Origin: Candidatus Pacearchaeota archaeon
Lineage (GTDB): Archaea; Nanobdellota; Nanobdellia; Pacearchaeales; GW2011-AR1
Assembly (NCBI GenBank): GCA_016181905.1
Contig: JACOYM010000088.1
Coordinates: forward strand, 1 to 8,811
Direction: 5' to 3'
DNA: 8,811 nt
Numbering within the stretch: position 1 is the stretch's first letter; every line of letters starts with the position of its first letter. A model generated the notes under the pieces. It saw only the letters and a list, made by a program, of their open reading frames with translations. It did not search any database and had not been told where the DNA came from. Both the position numbers and the translations under genes were made by a program. Shown one piece after another: positions 4,684-8,811 of the stretch.

Positions 4684-7668
4684 TTACTTAATGTTAAACC
4701 TCTGCAGAACCTGCTCAGGATTTTTATAATACTCATTTATAATCTTCTGCACCTCGTCAAATTCAAATATCTTTTGCCTGAACATTTCATAAAGCAGCTT
4801 GGCCCTGCGCGTAAACTCATTGGATATATAATCTTTTGACAGCCCGTATCTCTTTGATATCTTTTCAAATACCTTGCTGTCTTTTTTGGAGTAAAATCTG
4901 TCATCTGCGGCATTCCATACAAAAGGCGTGTTTGTAATTGCAATCCCCTCTGGGTTAACATCAACTACCTCCACAATTTCACGCAATCTTCTTGTTTCCT
5001 GCTTGTTGACTACTGCATGAGCCATGATTGCAACAGCATCCAGTGTGTTCAAAAGCGTTGGGGAAAGCTCTATAGGCGGTGTTTCCAGCCTTTTTATCAG
5101 GGTGTCAACCGAGTCTGCGTGCATTGTGCTGATTGATGAATGCCCGGACGCCATGCCCTGAAAAAGAACAAATGCCTCTTTTCCTCTTACCTCCCCAACT
5201 ATCACATAATCTGGGTTCTGCCTGAATGAGCTTCTTAACAGGCTGAAGAGGTCTATCTCTCCCACGCTTCCAGCGCCAATCCCTGTCCTTGCAACACTTG
5301 GCAGCCAGTTTTCCCTGGGCAAATTTATCTCGCGCGTGTTATGGAGCAGGATATTATTGCAAATAAACTTCTCAGTTTTTGGCATGCTCAAGTCAAAAAC
5401 CTCTACTTCTTTAACTCCTGATTTTCTGATTTTTCTGACTTTATCCCACAAAATATCTGAGTGAGAGATTTCATTAAAAAAAGAGCCATTTGGTGCAATT
5501 TTCTGGAGGTATTCCCTGCCTATATTTTGCATTCCTTGCAAATAAGGCCAGGATAATCTGCCAGTTATGCTGTTTAATTCTTCAAGTTTCGCCACATTAA
5601 GCGGGATAATATCCGAAAAAGCATGATGTGACTTTTTATGCATCAAACATAGTTTTTCATTCTTTCTTTTTTGTAAAAATCCAATTTCTTTAAATAAATT
5701 TATATTTTTGCTTTCAGATATTGACATTTCCATACATTTGTCTTTTCTTTCAAAGCCATGTATTCTTGATATTGTGCCAAATCTAAGAAGGATAGTCTGA
5801 ATATCTCTGAGAAGATTGTAACTTTGTGAAGAGCAAGAAATCTCATTCTTTTTCATTGTTCCATCAGCGCTGAAATACCCCCTTAAAAGATTTTTCAATT
5901 GTGAATTATGCATGTTAAAGATAATATTTGGAATTCTTTTAGAATTAGAATAACCATCTAATTTCATAACATACTTCATGAACTTATAAAATACTGTGCT
6001 GTGAATTCTTAATGAAACACCACCATCACTCATTTTTGACATGTTTAAATTTAGCTTGGCAGCAATTTTATTTACAATATCTATGCATTCTTCGTCTGTA
6101 TTCGAAACGATAACAACATTTTTATTGTGATTATCATAGCTTCCGTCGCCCAGCCATAACCCGCAGAATTCAAGAAACTCTCTGTCTATTTCAAAAAGAA
6201 CTGGAATAGAGCCGGTATTTTTGCTTTTGATTCTCAGCTGGGCTAAATCATTGCTTGTAAATTTAAATTTAATCTTTAAAAAGTCTCCAATCTTTATAAT
6301 ATTGTGGCCCTTCCACCAGCGGTATTTTTCCTTTGATACATTAAACTCTTTTCTTTTATAATTCTCAAATACTTTTCTTAAAGGATTTCCGCAAAGAAAA
6401 TCATTTTTGAAAATATCTAAATGATTTAACAGATTTATTTTACTGATATTTTCCCCAGCTATAGGCAGGCTTCTCGGTACAGCTATAAATGAAACATTCT
6501 CTTTTAATTCTTCTGGCTTAACTTCAATTAATCCGTTTTTTCCCAAAGAGAAAAGTGAATGGTCTTTAGTTACCTTAACTTTTCTTCCTGTTGAGGTAAG
6601 AATTTCATATATCTCTTTCTTGGCATTATGTTTTATGTAATTAGAGGGCTTGACAAACTTTAGCTTATACTCTTTATCTAATGTCAGAACTTCCATGCCC
6701 TTGCCTTTGCAATTCTCTACAAATTCTTTGATTTGCATTATTTGTATTTTATCCTTCTCTTTGGTAATTATTTCTGCATCACCAGTCACGCTATCTTCGA
6801 TTGAAACGACCCTTGCCTCCGGAGGAATGAAAAACGCGACAGCATTCAGCATGGTTGTTTTTCCAGAGCCAGTGCCTCCTGTTATAAGGATGCTCCCCCT
6901 GTGCTCCAAAACAAGCCAAAGGTATGAGAGCATTTCAGGGCTTATGGAATTCATGGCTATAAGCTGTGTGGGTGTCCATGGAACCTTTGTGAATTTTCTC
7001 AGAGTAAAAGTCGGTCCCCTGCTTGTTATATCTGTTGTATAGGTTGCATTTACCCTTGAGCCGTCAGGCAGGCTTCCATCAAGTATTGGAGAGGCATAAG
7101 AGATATATCTGCCTGCTCTCTGCGCAAGCTTTTCAACAAAGCTTGCAAGATATGGAATTGAATTGAATGTGATATTTGTTTTTATGTTTCTGTAAATCCT
7201 ATGCACTATGTATACAGGGGTGTTTATTCCATTGCACTCTACATCCTCTATAAAATAGTCCCTGGCCAAAGGCTCAATCTCATTTAATCCGATAAAATCC
7301 CTGAAAAGATAATAGAATATCTTCCTGTATGCCGCATCAGAAACCTTTAATGAAAGCTCTGAGATAATGAGCCTGGCTGTCTTGTCGGTATAGTTTATCA
7401 ATGCCTCTTGTGTTTTTTCAATAATAGTGTCTACATTTATGAGCTCTTTCATTGCATTCTCTATCTTTCCAAGAATATCTTTCTCTTCGCTTTGGAGTAT
7501 AGGCTCTTCAACCTCATATGCAAGCTCAGAGGTCTCTTTATTGAAGTATATGTGCGCAGAAACATAAGGCGCAATAAGCATGTATCTCACATCTATTTTT
7601 GTCTTGTCTGCTACATGCGGAAGTGCAGGCACATTTGGGGCAATGTCTATTTCTATGTTTTCATCCAT
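4684..7668 (-). CDS. Type IV pilus assembly ATPase (TadA/FlaI/VirB11-like) containing an intein
   Basis: 994-aa precursor; removal of the intein (residues 293-777) leaves a 509-aa ATPase, a normal size for this family. The N-domain (about 115-230) carries DVECNGINTPVYIVHR and SPILDGSLPDGSRVNATY, the archaeal secretion-ATPase wording. Walker A is GGTGSGKT (264-271). The Asp box VVSIED (287-292) is cut directly by the intein and resumes as TREINLPRENW (778-788). Walker B is YVIVGEVRGKEA (821-832, catalytic E826). The His box is GMASGHSSISTMHADS (838-853). The enzyme would form a cytoplasmic hexamer that powers filament assembly at the membrane platform. It is the first gene of the operon. The ATG at 7668 has GAGG close upstream. 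Splicing is required for activity because the intein sits in the nucleotide-binding site. There is no FlaH partner in view, so a pilus/Tad role is favoured over an archaellum motor. Confidence 0.96.
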   Translation of the reverse strand: MDENIEIDIAPNVPALPHVADKTKIDVRYMLIAPYVSAHIYFNKETSELAYEVEEPILQSEEKDILGKIENAMKELINVDTIIEKTQEALINYTDKTARLIISELSLKVSDAAYRKIFYYLFRDFIGLNEIEPLARDYFIEDVECNGINTPVYIVHRIYRNIKTNITFNSIPYLASFVEKLAQRAGRYISYASPILDGSLPDGSRVNATYTTDITSRGPTFTLRKFTKVPWTPTQLIAMNSISPEMLSYLWLVLEHRGSILITGGTGSGKTTMLNAVAFFIPPEARVVSIEDSVTGDAEIITKEKDKIQIMQIKEFVENCKGKGMEVLTLDKEYKLKFVKPSNYIKHNAKKEIYEILTSTGRKVKVTKDHSLFSLGKNGLIEVKPEELKENVSFIAVPRSLPIAGENISKINLLNHLDIFKNDFLCGNPLRKVFENYKRKEFNVSKEKYRWWKGHNIIKIGDFLKIKFKFTSNDLAQLRIKSKNTGSIPVLFEIDREFLEFCGLWLGDGSYDNHNKNVVIVSNTDEECIDIVNKIAAKLNLNMSKMSDGGVSLRIHSTVFYKFMKYVMKLDGYSNSKRIPNIIFNMHNSQLKNLLRGYFSADGTMKKNEISCSSQSYNLLRDIQTILLRFGTISRIHGFERKDKCMEMSISESKNINLFKEIGFLQKRKNEKLCLMHKKSHHAFSDIIPLNVAKLEELNSITGRLSWPYLQGMQNIGREYLQKIAPNGSFFNEISHSDILWDKVRKIRKSGVKEVEVFDLSMPKTEKFICNNILLHNTREINLPRENWLPSVARTGIGAGSVGEIDLFSLLRSSFRQNPDYVIVGEVRGKEAFVLFQGMASGHSSISTMHADSVDTLIKRLETPPIELSPTLLNTLDAVAIMAHAVVNKQETRRLREIVEVVDVNPEGIAITNTPFVWNAADDRFYSKKDSKVFEKISKRYGLSKDYISNEFTRRAKLLYEMFRQKIFEFDEVQKIINEYYKNPEQVLQRFNIK
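5338..6792 (-). mobile_element. Intein with LAGLIDADG homing endonuclease, inserted in the ATPase Asp box
   Basis: A 485-aa in-frame intervening segment (precursor residues 293-777). The N-terminal splicing block is SVTGDAEIITKE: Ser in place of the common Cys as first residue. Block B contains LTSTGRKVKVTKDHSLFSL with the T367-x-x-H370 motif. The C-terminal blocks are VEVFDLSMPKTEKF and ICNNILLHN, with H776 and N777 as the expected penultimate His and terminal Asn; the +1 extein residue is Thr. Two LAGLIDADG (dodecapeptide) motifs, FCGLWLGDGS (501-510, D508) and LLRGYFSADGT (594-604, D602), stand 94 residues apart, as in a single-chain homing endonuclease. All visible key residues are present, so splicing and endonuclease activity both look intact. 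Boundaries are set by the uninterrupted family motif SIED-TREI. Hand-counted lines inside are about 27-28% GC against 40-43% in the flanking ATPase sequence, which fits later acquisition. Confidence 0.96.
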
Positions 7669-7752
7669 ATTCCTCTTTTAAAAGATTTTATAAAATTTTC
7701 TGGTATTTTGCAATTAAATATCTGCAATTATATGTTATATAGAATTTTGCTG

Positions 7753-7766
7753 TTTATATATTTAAA
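7753..7766 (-). promoter_or_regulatory. Probable TATA box for the pilus operon
   Basis: On the minus strand this reads TTTAAATATATAAA, close to the archaeal TATA consensus. Transcription would be expected to start about 25 nt downstream, near 7734. That gives a leader of about 65 nt before the ATPase ATG, consistent with the GAGG Shine-Dalgarno-like sequence at 7672-7675. The upstream purine-rich BRE is not convincing. Other AT-rich candidates lie between it and the gene (a TATATAA near 7735-7741 and a TTTATAAA near 7686-7693), the last being too close to the ATG for a leadered transcript. The choice among them is uncertain. Confidence 0.45.
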
Positions 7767-7911
7767 CCTATCTCTGCACATCTGGCGCATTGGCACGAGC
7801 TAATCAAGCAACAGGAAAAAACTGGAATAAGCTTAGATTTATTGAAGAATAAATGGCTGGCTTGATTATGCTTAGCACAAGTTATATTTTAACTATTAAG
7901 TAGTAACTAAA

Positions 7912-7927
7912 CCGAAAGATTTATAAA
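7912..7927 (+). promoter_or_regulatory. BRE/TATA promoter giving a leaderless transcript
   Basis: CCGAAAGA (BRE-like, 7912-7919) is followed directly by TTTATAAA (TATA box, 7920-7927). The box centre is about 25 nt before the ATG at 7949, so transcription should begin at or next to the start codon. No Shine-Dalgarno sequence precedes the ATG, which agrees with leaderless translation. This is a strong archaeal promoter by eye and fixes the start of the plus-strand gene. Confidence 0.75.
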
Positions 7928-7948
7928 TGGGCTTTTCCTGTATAAACT

Positions 7949-8668
7949 ATGAAAAATTATACAAGGCAATATGGAGATTTTGCAACTGCTTTAGAAAAAG
8001 TAGCAGCTGCTAATCAAACATTTGCAACACCTAAAGAAGTAATAGCTGATAGAATGAATCAAGGAGTTAATTCTGAAGCCTGCAAAGAATATGCGTGGTT
8101 GAATGCCAGTTTTAGTGAAGTTAATGGGGATATTTTAGCAACAAAAGGAGATTTTAATCCACTTTCTGTATTTGATGAAAAAACTAAAAAATTTATATAT
8201 GCTCAAACAGCAACAGATGCTACAAGAACGGGGGAATTTTACTTGGACAATATTCTGCTTGGAAATGAGCCAGCAACAGAGGTTTTGCTAAGAGTTGTTG
8301 ACCAGGATAAAAAAAAGCCAATTCACCTAAAAAGGGTTATTAATTTGGGGAAAGCAAAAACCCATGATGTTCCTACAGATTGTTATGCTGATGATGATAC
8401 AATTGCATTTTTATCAGAAGGGCAGACAAAAGCAAGAAAGTATGGCTTATTTGTAAGAAATGCTTTTGGGGATAATTCAATTCCATTTTCTAGAGTTTAT
8501 ATGCAGGGTTTAATAGGAAAAAACAAATGTAGAGGATTTGTGCTCGGCAGGGTTGATTATGGGGTGGGTGACAGGTCTTACTTCGACTGCTTCAACAAGG
8601 GCCTTTGTAATGTTATTGGCTCTGTGTTTGGGGGTATGAATGCGCCGAAGGCGCAGCAAAAGATTTAA
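7949..8668 (+). CDS. Unrecognised soluble protein, probably frameshifted near its C-terminus
   Basis: 239 codons from a leaderless ATG to TAA at 8666. The protein has no signal peptide or membrane segment. It has an alpha-helical start (MKNYTRQYGDFATALEKVAA), a middle region around residues 95-150 with EFYLDNILLG, EVLLRVVDQD and HLKRVINLGKA, and a glycine/aromatic-rich part (195-229) with GFVLGRVDYGVGDRSYFDCF. I do not recognise the family. Up to about residue 228 the frame is coherent. The last ten codons (MNAPKAQQKI) are doubtful, because a better coding frame continues one position back after the G-run at 8630-8634 and reaches a stop at 8761. With that correction the protein would be about 271 aa and end LEKIISRFS. 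GC content rises from about 27% (one counted line near 8161) to about 45-47% in lines from 8521 to 8640. The gene is divergent from the pilus operon and no functional link is evident. Confidence 0.7.
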   Translation: MKNYTRQYGDFATALEKVAAANQTFATPKEVIADRMNQGVNSEACKEYAWLNASFSEVNGDILATKGDFNPLSVFDEKTKKFIYAQTATDATRTGEFYLDNILLGNEPATEVLLRVVDQDKKKPIHLKRVINLGKAKTHDVPTDCYADDDTIAFLSEGQTKARKYGLFVRNAFGDNSIPFSRVYMQGLIGKNKCRGFVLGRVDYGVGDRSYFDCFNKGLCNVIGSVFGGMNAPKAQQKI

Positions 8669-8763
8669 GCTATTCTAATGATGATTTAGAATTATTAAAA
8701 AAAGTCAGGACAGGCAATTTAGCTCCAAGAGAGCTTGAAAAAATTATCTCAAGATTTTCATAA
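8635..8763 (+). other. Out-of-frame continuation of the plus-strand gene (C-terminal coding segment)
   Basis: In the frame one base behind the preceding gene, the sequence from 8635 reads YECAEGAAKDLSYSNDDLEL and then a charged helix with LLKKVRTG and LAPRELEKIISRFS, ending at TAA 8761-8763. It has no start codon of its own, and the frame is closed upstream by a TAA at 8608-8610. Its amphipathic, Lys/Glu/Leu-rich composition looks like a genuine protein C-terminus. One more G in the five-G run at 8630-8634, or a -1 slip there, joins it to the gene before. A sequencing indel, a real mutation and recoding are all possible; an indel is the simplest. Confidence 0.6.
8642..8654 (+). repeat. Short GC-rich hairpin just after the suspected frameshift
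   Basis: GCGCC (8642-8646), loop GAA, GGCGC (8650-8654); the flanking T8641 and A8655 extend the stem to 6 bp. It begins 7 nt after the end of the five-G run at 8630-8634. A stem here could hinder sequencing or replication through the run, or act as a pause element for the ribosome. It is not followed by a T-run, so it is not a terminator of the usual kind. Confidence 0.5.
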
Positions 8764-8811
8764 TCTTCATAAAATTCTTAACATCACGAAATATCCCTCA
8801 AATTAATAACA

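Larger units (their letters stand above)
7669..7948. other. Divergent intergenic region
   Basis: About 280 nt between the two divergent first genes. It carries the promoter elements listed separately. It also has a perfect 9-nt inverted repeat, TAATCAAGC (7801-7809) and GCTTGATTA (7860-7868), which encloses a 7-bp hairpin, ATTTATT (7837-7843), GAAG loop, AATAAAT (7848-7854). Two short frames without a normal start read like coding sequence, but neither is long enough to call. No tRNA or known RNA was recognised here. Confidence 0.6.

Noticed and set aside
4737..4964. 75-codon minus-strand frame within the ATPase 3' end
   Set aside because: It overlaps the true frame, whose sequence is a coherent ATPase C-terminus; the alternate frame lacks context.
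6650..7042. 130-codon plus-strand open frame antisense to the Walker A region
   Set aside because: It is the complement of conserved ATPase and intein sequence; no independent coding signal.
2043..7668. Archaellum operon
   Set aside because: ATPase and FlaJ-like proteins are present, but no FlaH, FlaF/FlaG or archaellin is seen, and there are two platform genes, so a pilus/Tad-like machine fits better.
7408..7803. 131-codon plus-strand open frame overlapping the ATPase start
   Set aside because: It lies antisense to the well-supported ATPase N-terminus, has a Cys/Phe/Tyr-rich translation typical of a shadow frame, and has no ribosome-binding site.
8627..8634. Programmed -1 frameshift at a canonical slippery heptamer
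   Set aside because: The sequence in the zero frame is TTT GGG GGT, which is not an X-XXY-YYZ heptamer; a homopolymer indel explains the frame change better.
8784..8810. C-terminus of a converging minus-strand gene (VINLRDIS, then TGA)
   Set aside because: Only eight codons are visible at the window edge, which is not enough to support a gene.
8764..8811. Terminator after the plus-strand gene
   Set aside because: No hairpin or T-run was found in the remaining 48 nt.

Overview
The window reads as archaeal, most likely from a small-genome DPANN lineage. The lineage is an inference from gene style; 'archaeal' is well supported. The support is a VirB11/TadA/FlaI-type ATPase with the archaeal wording of its motifs, FlaJ/TadC-type platform proteins, several class III (prepilin-peptidase type) N-termini, a BRE/TATA promoter placed for a leaderless transcript, and a LAGLIDADG intein. 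No tRNA, rRNA, CRISPR array or insertion sequence was seen.

Almost the whole window (about 1-7668) is one minus-strand operon for a type IV pilus-like (Tad-like) machine. In transcription order it holds: (1) the assembly ATPase, 994 aa, carrying a 485-aa intein inside its active site; (2) a 105-aa protein with three membrane segments; (3) a 54-aa helical protein not previously obvious because of its size; (4) a 434-aa FlaJ/TadC-like platform protein with a long soluble N-terminal part; (5) a second, shorter platform protein of 278 aa; (6-8) three pilin-like proteins, each with a positively charged N-terminus followed by one hydrophobic segment. The last of these runs off the left edge and carries the start of a LamG/concanavalin-like domain, which suggests a surface adhesin. 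Intergenic gaps are mostly 1-8 nt; only the pilin genes have larger gaps (39 and 49 nt), where extra promoters could sit.

The ATPase would energise assembly, the two platform proteins would form the membrane base, and the pilin-like proteins would be processed and assembled into a filament or surface complex. No FlaH-like ATPase, archaellin or prepilin peptidase is present, so this is not an archaellum operon as far as the window shows.

An intergenic stretch of about 280 nt (7669-7948) separates this operon from a divergent plus-strand gene (7949 onward). It holds promoters for both directions and some weak coding-like or hairpin sequence. The plus-strand gene encodes a soluble protein I do not recognise. 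Its reading frame appears broken at a run of five G near 8630: a good coding frame continues one frame back to 8763. The last 48 nt show nothing I can assign.
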